A stretch of DNA of 7,913 nt from CAZHTS01 sp964535315 (GTDB lineage: Bacteria; Chloroflexota; Anaerolineae; Anaerolineales; Anaerolineaceae), in assembly GCA_964535315.1 (NCBI GenBank), contig CAZHTS010000137.1, positions 1-7,913 on the forward strand, in the 5' to 3' direction. The position numbers and the translations under genes were made by a program. Below, piece after piece: positions 1 to 6,058 of the stretch (position 1 is the first letter of the stretch; the number at the start of each line of letters is the position of its first letter). The notes below the pieces were generated by a model. That model saw only the letters and a program-made list of their open reading frames with translations, ran no database searches and was not told the origin of the DNA.

Positions 1-130
1 CGGCCTTGTAACGTCCCGCAAATGGCCCTTTCCCCGTAAAACACGACGCGCGGGATGGCGAGAGAAAGTTTTTTGTTTATGTTTTCGGCGGCTTCAGAAA
101 GCCGCCGAAAACATAGGCTTTTTTTGCCCC
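1..130 (+). repeat. Structured intergenic repeat, copy 1
   Basis: First copy of a dispersed repeat also seen near 134-264 (divergent), 2134-2257 and 5812-5940. Shared blocks in order are a CCCGCAA segment, GGCNCTTTCCCCGTAA, a CACGACGC-like segment, GGATGG, a GAGAGA purine tract, a T-rich stretch, a long hairpin and GGC followed by a T run. The hairpin is perfect over 17 bp (78-94 with 99-115) with the loop CAGA at 95-98. GGCGAGAGAAAG at 57-68 can pair with CTTTTTTTGCC at 118-128 if G-U pairs are allowed, forming an outer stem. The left boundary may lie outside the window. The hairpin base is separated from the T run by GGC, so it is not a textbook intrinsic terminator, though termination is possible through the outer stem. 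No known riboswitch class was recognised. Confidence 0.75.
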
Positions 131-264
131 CGTCGCGTTAGCAGGCACTTTCTTGTCGAGCATTTTCAGCCCCAAAGGGGCGACCTTAAGGTAGCCTGGG
201 ATGAAATCCCAGGCTACCACGCCAGATGGGGAGAGAATTTTTTTGTTTAAGGTAGCTTTTTTCC
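126..264 (+). repeat. Divergent copy of the structured repeat, with an inserted palindrome
   Basis: This stretch keeps the family landmarks GCCCCCG (126-132), GCAGGCACTTTC (141-152), GATGGGGAGAGAA (225-237) and a final T run (257-262). It lacks the long CAGA-loop hairpin: between the purine and pyrimidine tracts there is only a T-rich run ending in TTAAGGTAGC (247-256). The outer pairing survives, since GGAGAGAA (230-237) can pair with TTTTTTCC (257-264) with two G-U wobbles. Extra sequence at about 160-218 contains a small GCCCC-AAA-GGGGC hairpin (169-181) and the palindrome described separately. I infer a degenerate or rearranged family member; the match is weaker than for the other copies. 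Confidence 0.5.
190..218. repeat. Perfect 13-bp palindromic hairpin (REP-like)
   Basis: GGTAGCCTGGGAT (190-202) and ATCCCAGGCTACC (206-218) are exact inverted repeats around the three-base loop GAA. GGGATGAAATCCC-type hairpins are common REP-like sequences in intergenic DNA. It sits inside the divergent repeat copy. Its right arm (GCTACC, 213-218) could alternatively pair with GGTAGC at 251-256, so two exclusive folds are possible. No T run follows it directly, so it is not called a terminator. Confidence 0.7.
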
Positions 265-286
265 AGAGTCGCCCCGGCGACACGAG

Positions 287-310
287 CTGTCTACTTTCTA
301 CTGTCTACTT
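287..310. repeat. Short direct repeat CTGTCTACTT
   Basis: CTGTCTACTT occurs at 287-296 and again at 301-310, separated by TCTA, about 90 bases upstream of hcp. It could be a paired protein-binding site or a minor tandem duplication; the sequence does not distinguish these. The rest of 311-387 holds no clear feature. No good sigma70 promoter with correct spacing was found for hcp, and no FNR/HcpR-type palindrome was recognised. Confidence 0.4.
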
Positions 311-387
311 CCCCAAAATTAGACTTTTGTCGTATCGCAGAAAGGCAAAACAGAGTATTCTATAGCCAGCGATTAAAAAAATTCAGC

Positions 388-393
388 AGGAGG
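388..393 (+). promoter_or_regulatory. Shine-Dalgarno of hcp
   Basis: AGGAGG, seven bases before the ATG at 401. It sets the start: a TTG two codons upstream (395) is in frame, but lies only one base after this site, far too close for initiation. The ATG also gives the family's conserved beginning MFCYQC. Confidence 0.9.
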
Positions 394-400
394 ATTGAGA

Positions 401-2038
401 ATGTTCTGCTATCAGTGTGAACAAACGGCTCATGGGACAGGGTGTGTACTGGCTGGAGTCTGCGGTAAGAAAAAGGATGTCGCCGCCCTTCAAGATCTGC
501 TCGTCGAAAACCTCATCGGCGTGGCCTGGTATGCCCATCGGCTGCATCAGCTGGGCATCGAGACCCCCGAGGCCGACCGGGCCATCATCGACGGACTCTT
601 CACGACCGTCACCAATGTCAACTTCGACGCCGAACGCCATCTCCCGCTCATCGCCGCTTCCCAGGAAATCAAGACTCATCTGCGGACGCAATGGCACCAG
701 AGCGGCGGGAACCCCATGACCGATCCCGAACCGGCAGCCGCCACCATGATCCCGGCCGGCACGCTGGAAGAACTGCTCGCCCAGGCCGAACCCTTCGAGA
801 TGCGCCCCGAAGCGCTCACCGATGACGCCCAAAGCCTGAAAGCCTTGATCCTCTTCGGACTCAAAGGGATCGCCGCCTATGCCCATCACGCCCACGTCCT
901 CGGCCAGGACGATGCCGGCATCGACGCCTTCTTCAGCGAAGGGCTGGCCGCCCTGCACGATCCCAAACTGACCGCCGACGATCTGGTGGCCCTGGTGATG
1001 AAGACAGGCCAGATCAACCTGCGCTGCATGGAAATTCTCGACCTGGCCCATGTGACCCATTTCGGGCACCCCACGCCGACCCAGGTTCCCACCGGCGTCC
1101 GCAAGGGCCCCGCCATCCTGGTCTCGGGCCACGATCTCATGGATCTGGAAACCCTGCTGGAACAGACCGCCGGCACCGGCATCACGATCTATACCCACGG
1201 TGAAATGCTGCCCGCCCACGGCTATCCCGGCCTGAAGAAATATCCGCACCTCTACGGCAACTATGGAACGGCCTGGCAGAATCAACAGAAAGAATTCGCC
1301 GCCTTCCCCGGCGCCATCCTGATGACGACCAACTGTATTCAGGAACCGCGCCCCGGCTATAAAGGGCAGATCTTCACCACCGGCCTCGTCGCCTGGCCCG
1401 GCGTGACCCACGTCCCGGACCGCACCGACTTCAGCGCGGTGATCCAGAAGGCCCTGGAACTGGGCGGCTTCCCTGAAGACCGCGAGGACACCAATCTGCT
1501 GGTAGGCTTCGGCCGCAATGCCGTCTTGAGCGTCGCCGATCAGGTCATCGCCGGCGTCAAAGAAGGCAAGATCCGCCACTTCTTCCTCATCGGCGGCTGT
1601 GACGGCGCCAAACCCGGCCGCAACTACTACACCGACTTCGCCGAAAAGACCCCGGCCGATACCGTGATGCTGACGCTGGCCTGCGGCAAATACCGCTTCA
1701 ACCGCGGCGATTACGGGAACATCGGCGGCATTCCGCGGCTGCTCGATGTGGGCCAGTGCAACGACGCCTACTCGGCCATTAAGATCGCCGTAGCCCTGGC
1801 AGAAGCCTTCGGCGTAGGCGTGAACGATCTGCCGCTCTCGATGATCCTTTCCTGGTACGAGCAAAAGGCGGTCTGCATTCTGCTGACGCTGCTCTCGCTG
1901 GGAATCAAGAACATCCGGCTTGGACCGTCGCTCCCGGCCTTCGTTTCGCCCAATGTGTTGCAGGTTCTGGTCGATAAGTTCGGCATCCGCCCGATCGGGG
2001 CCACCGCCGACGAAGATCTGAAAGCCATCCTGGGCTAA
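401..2038 (+). CDS. hcp: Hybrid cluster protein (hydroxylamine reductase), class I type
   Basis: Hcp (prismane protein) carries a hybrid Fe-S-O cluster. It reduces hydroxylamine in vitro and is linked to NO detoxification in anaerobic or nitrosative stress; E. coli Hcp acts as an NO reductase. It is expected in the cytoplasm. The 545-residue product is full length. N-terminal cysteines C3, C6, C15 and C21 have CX2CX8CX5C spacing, as in the [4Fe-4S] proteins of strict anaerobes rather than the wider-spaced class II enterobacterial form. All expected hybrid-cluster ligands are present: H244, E268, C312, C400 (the persulfide position, in GGCDGA), C428 (LACGKYRFN), C453 and E487 (WYEQKAV). Length and an intact N-terminal helical region favour class I over the shorter class III. 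No reductase (hcr) gene is adjacent, so the electron donor is unknown. A terminator follows directly, suggesting a single-gene transcript. Confidence 0.98.
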   Translation: MFCYQCEQTAHGTGCVLAGVCGKKKDVAALQDLLVENLIGVAWYAHRLHQLGIETPEADRAIIDGLFTTVTNVNFDAERHLPLIAASQEIKTHLRTQWHQSGGNPMTDPEPAAATMIPAGTLEELLAQAEPFEMRPEALTDDAQSLKALILFGLKGIAAYAHHAHVLGQDDAGIDAFFSEGLAALHDPKLTADDLVALVMKTGQINLRCMEILDLAHVTHFGHPTPTQVPTGVRKGPAILVSGHDLMDLETLLEQTAGTGITIYTHGEMLPAHGYPGLKKYPHLYGNYGTAWQNQQKEFAAFPGAILMTTNCIQEPRPGYKGQIFTTGLVAWPGVTHVPDRTDFSAVIQKALELGGFPEDREDTNLLVGFGRNAVLSVADQVIAGVKEGKIRHFFLIGGCDGAKPGRNYYTDFAEKTPADTVMLTLACGKYRFNRGDYGNIGGIPRLLDVGQCNDAYSAIKIAVALAEAFGVGVNDLPLSMILSWYEQKAVCILLTLLSLGIKNIRLGPSLPAFVSPNVLQVLVDKFGIRPIGATADEDLKAILG

Positions 2039-2050
2039 TTCTAATCAATG

Positions 2051-2089
2051 AAATCGCGCGCCTCAGAAGGCGCGCGATTTCTTATTTTT
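2051..2089 (+). terminator. Rho-independent terminator of hcp
   Basis: A perfect 13-bp stem, AAATCGCGCGCCT (2051-2063) with AGGCGCGCGATTT (2068-2080), has the loop CAGA and is followed by CTTATTTTT. It begins 12 bases after the hcp stop. The A-rich left arm, T-rich right arm and immediate T run make it a textbook intrinsic terminator. The loop is the same CAGA seen in the dispersed repeat hairpins. Confidence 0.93.
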
Positions 2090-2133
2090 CGACCTGTACG
2101 GTTGTTCATTAGCATAGATTAAAAACGGTTTTT

Positions 2134-2257
2134 GTGCCCCGCAACAGGCACTTTCCCGGTAAAAAGCGACGCACTGTGCGAAGCAGGGAGAGAGAGTTAT
2201 TTTTATTCATATTTTCGGCGGCTTCAGAAAGCCGCCGAAAATATGGGCCTTTTTCTC
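2134..2257 (+). repeat. Structured intergenic repeat, copy 2
   Basis: Located between hcp and the converging 1131-codon gene. It begins with a small hairpin, GTGCC (2134-2138) with GGCAC (2147-2151), followed by TTTCCCGGTAA, then the purine tract GAGAGAGAG (2188-2196). The main hairpin is perfect over 17 bp (2208-2224 with 2229-2245) with the loop CAGA. CTTTTTCTC (2249-2257) pairs with the purine tract over all nine positions, two of them G-U. The hairpin core is nearly identical to copy 1, but one lower-stem pair differs on both arms (G81-C112 there, A2211-T2242 here), keeping the pairing. The converging - strand gene has no clear terminator of its own in 2258-2304. Confidence 0.78.
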
Positions 2258-2304
2258 AGTCTAACCGCACATGTACCGGACGCTAAAAATGCCCACCGCC
2301 CAGG

Positions 2305-5300
2305 TCAGAATTTCTTCAGTACAATCGGAAGATAGGCCTTCGGCGGAAGATAACAATTCTTCAACAACACCATCCCATCCAACGGCTGCAACGTCACCTG
2401 AGAAACCCTCCGCCCGTCGTTGTAGCGCGCCGTACTGGCCCACTTAAAAGCATCCGCCACGACCACGCCGCTCCCCGTCGCCGCGATCTCCAGACTGCTC
2501 TCCGCCCCGGCCGCAAAAGTATAGCGCCCCAGGCTCCGCCAACCCGCTGCACCCGAACTTTGATCCAGCGTCACCACCTGCCGGCCGCCGGCATAACGGA
2601 TCGTCACCGAAACCGCGCTGCTCTGTCCCGCCGCCGGCGCGACCCAGGCCAGCACATCATACTCGCCCGGATAGGCCAGCGTCGGAGTGTAACGCGCCAG
2701 CGCCCCGCTGCCGGCCGTCGCCGTCAGCACCGTCGCCCCAAACTGCGTGTAAGTCGCCGTCGCCGAAATCCAGCCGCCGCTCGCCCAGGCCGCCTCATTA
2801 TCCAGACGGGTCTGAAACAACGGCGCCTGCCCCCCATTGAGCCGGCAATAGGTCCCGCCCAGCGGCACCGTCTGCGACTCCGCCGTCGTATTGATCACCG
2901 CCAGCCCGTTGTCGAAAGGCCGGGCCCAGACGCCCAGCGCCCCTTCCTGTAAAGAGATATCGTCCAGCCAGAAAGAGCCGACCACATCGGCCCCCACAAA
3001 TTCCAGCTTATTGTCGGTCGCCGAAACCGTCGCCACATCGGCCAGCTGGAAATATTGCCAGCGCGGCGTCACCGTCATCGCATACGAAAGCCCCGAACCC
3101 GTCCAGGGCGAAACCTGCTTGATCACTGCCGCGTGCAGCGTGCGGGTCACCTCGCTGCGCGCCCAGAACGAAAGGGTATATTTATGGCCGGCCGTCGTCG
3201 TTACATTTTTCTGGGAAAGCTCCAGCGTCCAGTAACTCCCCGTCGTGGTGACCACCACCCGCGCCCCGGCCGTGCCTGAAATCCCCCCCGTCGGTTCGAC
3301 CCACACCGTGCCGCTCACCCCAGCGCCGGTATTGACGTAGACATTCCAGTCAGTCAACCCATTGCTGAAATCGCCGTTCTCGATCACATTGGTCGTCGTC
3401 AGCCGATCCACCAGCAGGAACGGCGAGCCGGCCGGCCGGCCCAGATAACCGCGCGGCGGCAGCATCGTCGCCGTATAGCCCGGCGTCATCCCGAATTCAT
3501 CGTACCACCAGGCATTGCCGTGCCAGTCCGCCCCATAATCGTAAGAGAAAAGCCCGTCTCCCATCAAAGCGCTGGTCAGGCCGTAACGCATCCGCTGATA
3601 GCTGGCCGCCGTCTCATCCACCATCACTGCCGGGATATCGTCGATATGATGGAAGGTATATTTCTCCGAATAAAGCTCTTCGGGCGCGGTCTCGATAAAG
3701 GTTGTATGCGGCGCCACACCCCGTCCCGACCAATCCCGATAGCTGTCGATGATCTCATTCCAGGTAAAGCCGTCCCGCCCTTCCAGCAGCGTAATCAACT
3801 GCCACTCATAAAGCCGCCCGTTGATCCAGGCATCGTAGATCTGCGGGCCGTCGTTGCCCATCAGCACCGCCCCGGGGAAAGCCGCGCGGATCTGGGTGAA
3901 AAAGTCCTTCATGCCGGCCACATAGGCGGCGTTGAGCGTCGCCGGATCGTCGGCCTGACCGTTGAGATCGGCATCGATGTCGCTGCCCAGCCAGGAAATC
4001 GTGTCATGCAACCGATCCCAGAAAATGCCGTCGTAGATCAACTCCGGCTGCACCGCCCGGAAGCGGGAGATATTGTTCTCGACCAGCACCTTGCGGCAGT
4101 AAGGCTGGGTCATGTTGTACATCGGATGATCCCAATAGGGCACCAGCATAATCTGCCCCTGAATATTGCGCATCAGACAGGCATAGTCCGGCTGACCGGG
4201 CGTCGCCTCAGCCCAGGCCGCCGTCAGGCTGTCGTATTGGGTATAAGCATAAGTAGCATTCAATCCCATCAGCACCTTGGCATCAGGATTGAGCGTCCGC
4301 AACTCCGCCGCCTTGTTCGAGCTGCTGCCCCAGCCGCCCGGGATGTAGAGATCGTAGCCGGAGTAGAAATTGACCCCCTTCGCCGCATCAAAACTGCCCC
4401 AGATATTGGCGATGCGAGGATAGCCGCCCGCCCAGGGCCCCATAATGCGCACATGCGAGGACTGTTCATAGCCGTCCTCGCCGCCGGAGGCGGCCCGACA
4501 ACGCACATAGAAACGGTACTCTTTCAGATTAGCCAGTCCGGAGATCACTGTGGCATGGGCCGGCGTCCCCTGCCCGCTCTGGAAAGTTCCGGTCATCGCT
4601 GCATAAGCCGTCCCGCCTGACGGACTCCACCGGCAATCGGCAGCCGCCGTCGTCGTCAGACTTAACGTCAGGGAAAGCGTGCCGGCCGGCAGCAATCCCG
4701 TCGGCGGCGTCAACGGACCCAACGGCGAAGATGTAATGGTCAGAGAGGTGCTCACCGGCACGCCGCAGCTTCCGCCGATATCGCAGGGCGTCAGCTCGAA
4801 GGTCACCATATCGCCGATAGCATAATCGCCGGGCAACCAGAGAACTTCATCGTTGAGCGCGGCACTGCCCCGGGCATAGCTCGCCGCGACCTCGGCCGCA
4901 CTCAGAACCCGCCGACTCAGGCGCACATCGTCGATTGTGGCATCCAGCACCCCGCCGTCGCCCCGGCAACCGATGTCGAAAAGCTGCGGCGTCCCGGTGA
5001 TTACACTGAAATCGCCCGCCGAAACCTGCGCGCCGTCGTAATAGAGGACCGCCCTGTTCCCCGGTCCCGTCCAGGTGGCGGCCACATAGTGCCACTCGCC
5101 GGCCTTCCAGGCCGGCGGCGCCGGCCAGGTGCCGTAATAGGCGCCGTTGTTGCGGCTGGTCAGAATCAGACGATCCGCGTTAACCTCCATCAACAGCTGA
5201 TGCTCGGTATCCACCACCAGAGAAAAGAGCCGCGGATAAGAATCATAAATCGGGTCGGTGAGATCGTGCCCCAGCCGCACCCAGGCTTCAAAGGTCCCCT

Positions 5301-5700
5301 GCTCGAAGCCGATCCGCCCCGTCGCCGTGTAGGTCAGACGGCTGTTCAGCGAGGGACTGAAAACGACCGCCGATCCAAAGCGACCGGCGGTCAGGGTCAC
5401 GCCGCGGGTCCGCGTCGGCACACTTCCATCGGCGCCGGCAAAACCGCTGTCAAAGGACAGGAGAACGGATTGCGGCACCGTACCGCTCAGCACTTCAGTA
5501 CCATCGAGCAGCCAGCGGTAACGGCTGGCCCCCTCGCCTTCGCCGTCCGGATCGGAAAAAGTCCCGCTACCCCGCAGCGGCAAATCCACATAGGCCGGAT
5601 TAGGCTTTAAAGTCACCGTCGCCGTCGGCGGAGCGGCCGGTATCCCGGTTCCCCCAATCAGCCCGATCAGTGCGATCAATAAGCTGCACAGGAATTGCAT
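2305..5700 (-). CDS. Secreted multidomain glycoside-hydrolase-like protein (GHL15-type TIM barrel with LamG and carbohydrate-binding modules)
   Basis: A 1131-residue exported protein, probably acting on a polysaccharide outside the cell. Residues 1-22 look like a signal peptide (hydrophobic LCSLLIALIGLIGG, then PAA). An Ig-like domain (about 25-75) is interrupted by a LamG/concanavalin-like domain (about 80-278) and resumes at about 281-325. A fibronectin/Ig-like segment covers about 335-420. A barrel-like region (about 425-765) carries YDGIFWD (556-562), a calcium-loop-like DIDADLNGQADD (574-585) and MGNDGP (614-619), resembling hypothetical glycosyl hydrolase family 15. A CBM4/9-like module opens with NVIENGDFSNGLTDW (771-785). 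The barrel's C-terminal beta lobe starts at 922, is interrupted by a golvesin/Xly-type module (about 969-1089) and ends with DGMVLL (1108-1113). The tail YLPIVLKKF recalls Chloroflexota secreted proteins. Substrate and catalytic residues are not known; D557 and D562 are candidates. ATG at 5700 is preceded by a good Shine-Dalgarno. Confidence 0.82.
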   Translation of the reverse strand: MQFLCSLLIALIGLIGGTGIPAAPPTATVTLKPNPAYVDLPLRGSGTFSDPDGEGEGASRYRWLLDGTEVLSGTVPQSVLLSFDSGFAGADGSVPTRTRGVTLTAGRFGSAVVFSPSLNSRLTYTATGRIGFEQGTFEAWVRLGHDLTDPIYDSYPRLFSLVVDTEHQLLMEVNADRLILTSRNNGAYYGTWPAPPAWKAGEWHYVAATWTGPGNRAVLYYDGAQVSAGDFSVITGTPQLFDIGCRGDGGVLDATIDDVRLSRRVLSAAEVAASYARGSAALNDEVLWLPGDYAIGDMVTFELTPCDIGGSCGVPVSTSLTITSSPLGPLTPPTGLLPAGTLSLTLSLTTTAAADCRWSPSGGTAYAAMTGTFQSGQGTPAHATVISGLANLKEYRFYVRCRAASGGEDGYEQSSHVRIMGPWAGGYPRIANIWGSFDAAKGVNFYSGYDLYIPGGWGSSSNKAAELRTLNPDAKVLMGLNATYAYTQYDSLTAAWAEATPGQPDYACLMRNIQGQIMLVPYWDHPMYNMTQPYCRKVLVENNISRFRAVQPELIYDGIFWDRLHDTISWLGSDIDADLNGQADDPATLNAAYVAGMKDFFTQIRAAFPGAVLMGNDGPQIYDAWINGRLYEWQLITLLEGRDGFTWNEIIDSYRDWSGRGVAPHTTFIETAPEELYSEKYTFHHIDDIPAVMVDETAASYQRMRYGLTSALMGDGLFSYDYGADWHGNAWWYDEFGMTPGYTATMLPPRGYLGRPAGSPFLLVDRLTTTNVIENGDFSNGLTDWNVYVNTGAGVSGTVWVEPTGGISGTAGARVVVTTTGSYWTLELSQKNVTTTAGHKYTLSFWARSEVTRTLHAAVIKQVSPWTGSGLSYAMTVTPRWQYFQLADVATVSATDNKLEFVGADVVGSFWLDDISLQEGALGVWARPFDNGLAVINTTAESQTVPLGGTYCRLNGGQAPLFQTRLDNEAAWASGGWISATATYTQFGATVLTATAGSGALARYTPTLAYPGEYDVLAWVAPAAGQSSAVSVTIRYAGGRQVVTLDQSSGAAGWRSLGRYTFAAGAESSLEIAATGSGVVVADAFKWASTARYNDGRRVSQVTLQPLDGMVLLKNCYLPPKAYLPIVLKKF

Positions 5701-5706
5701 CGTGTT

Positions 5707-5730
5707 CCCCCTCAGGTTGAATGTCGGGGG
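5707..5730 (-). promoter_or_regulatory. Shine-Dalgarno with a possible occluding leader hairpin
   Basis: On the - strand GAGGGGG (5713-5707) lies six bases before the ATG at 5700 and supports that start. Upstream in the same leader, CCCCC (5730-5726) is complementary to the GGGGG of the site (5711-5707), with a 14-base loop. This could partly hide the ribosome-binding site. The pairing is only 5 bp, so a regulatory role is speculative. Confidence 0.5.
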
Positions 5731-5732
5731 TC

Positions 5733-5760
5733 AATCTATCACATCCCCGGGAAATGACAA
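5733..5760 (-). promoter_or_regulatory. Predicted sigma70-type promoter for the 1131-codon gene
   Basis: On the - strand TTGTCA (5760-5755, five of six matches to TTGACA) is followed after 16 bases by TAGATT (5738-5733, four of six matches to TATAAT). This predicts a leader of about 25 bases before the ATG. It is a consensus match only and the -10 is mediocre. Confidence 0.4.
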
Positions 5761-5811
5761 TGGGGGGGATAAGCCCATATCAGGCAACTTAAGGCGATGC
5801 ATCGGTAGACC

Positions 5812-5940
5812 CCGGCCTTATAGCGCCCCGCAAAGGGCACTTTCCCCGTAAGGCACGTCGCTCAGGATGGAGGGAGAGAGTTTTTATTCGTTTTTTCGCG
5901 CGCCGCAGACGGCGCGCGAAAAAATGGGCTTTTTCTTCCC
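5812..5940 (+). repeat. Structured intergenic repeat, copy 3
   Basis: Closest to copy 1 at its left end (CCGGCCTTATAGCGCCCCGC) and to copy 2 in GGGCACTTTCCCCGTAA. The hairpin stem is 15 bp (5891-5905 with 5910-5924), again with the loop CAGA. Its GC core is CGCGCGCCG/CGGCGCGCG instead of CGGCGGCTT/AAGCCGCCG, so both arms changed together. GGAGGGAGAGAG (5869-5880) can pair with CTTTTTCTTCC (5929-5939), using G-U wobbles and one bulge. The copy lies on the strand opposite to both flanking genes, so it would be antisense to a read-through transcript from them. Confidence 0.78.
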
Positions 5941-5955
5941 CTCTTTTCCGGGTGA

Positions 5956-5967
5956 TTGCAATTGCAA
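5956..5967. repeat. 12-bp palindrome TTGCAATTGCAA
   Basis: A perfect palindrome just inside the right 20-bp inverted repeat. It could be an operator-like site, but no promoter or divergent gene is next to it. A chance or element-derived origin is equally possible. Confidence 0.3.
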
Positions 5968-5995
5968 ATAGCTTAAGTTGCCTGATATGGGGGGT

Positions 5996-6024
5996 AAACA
6001 AAGGCGCGCCTCGGAAGGCGCGCC
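5996..6024 (-). terminator. Rho-independent terminator of the last gene
   Basis: On the - strand a perfect 9-bp stem, GGCGCGCCT with AGGCGCGCC (arms 6016-6024 and 6003-6011), encloses TCCG and is followed by TTTGTTT (6002-5996). It lies 35 bases past the stop at 6059-6061. On the + strand no T run follows, so it acts in one direction. Confidence 0.82.
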
Positions 6025-6058
6025 AGGGCTTAAACAATAACTCTTTTGTACCGGTATA

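Larger units (their letters stand above)
5774..5991. mobile_element. 218-bp block with perfect 20-bp terminal inverted repeats (MITE-like)
   Basis: CCCATATCAGGCAACTTAAG (5774-5793) is the exact reverse complement of CTTAAGTTGCCTGATATGGG (5972-5991). The block encloses copy 3 of the structured repeat and encodes no convincing protein. Size and terminal inverted repeats suit a non-autonomous transposable element, but no clear target-site duplication is visible and the other repeat copies do not show these ends. The alternative is an extended RNA stem enclosing the repeat. Confidence 0.5.

Noticed and set aside
77..283. A 68-codon - strand open frame over the first two repeats
   Set aside because: It is made entirely of the structured repeats and hairpins, and no recognisable protein results.
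327..361. Possible hcp promoter: TTGTCG at 327-332 with TATTCT at 356-361
   Set aside because: The spacing is 23 bases, too long for a sigma70 promoter, and no better pair was found.
383..1864. A 493-codon open frame on the - strand lying across hcp
   Set aside because: hcp on the + strand is certain from its cofactor ligands. The opposite frame is rich in Gly, Ala, Val and His with no domain, as expected from a GC-rich gene read backwards.
2132..2335. A 67-codon + strand open frame across repeat copy 2
   Set aside because: It spans the repeat hairpin and runs into the 3' end of the - strand gene. No ribosome-binding site or protein similarity was seen.
3520..4620. A 366-codon + strand open frame opposite the secreted protein
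   Set aside because: Its composition (many Arg, His, Pro, Ile) is typical of an antisense shadow, and the - strand frame has a signal peptide, recognisable domains and a good ribosome-binding site.
1..5940. CRISPR array
   Set aside because: The repeats are few, about 120 bases long, diverged and separated by genes, with no regular spacers.
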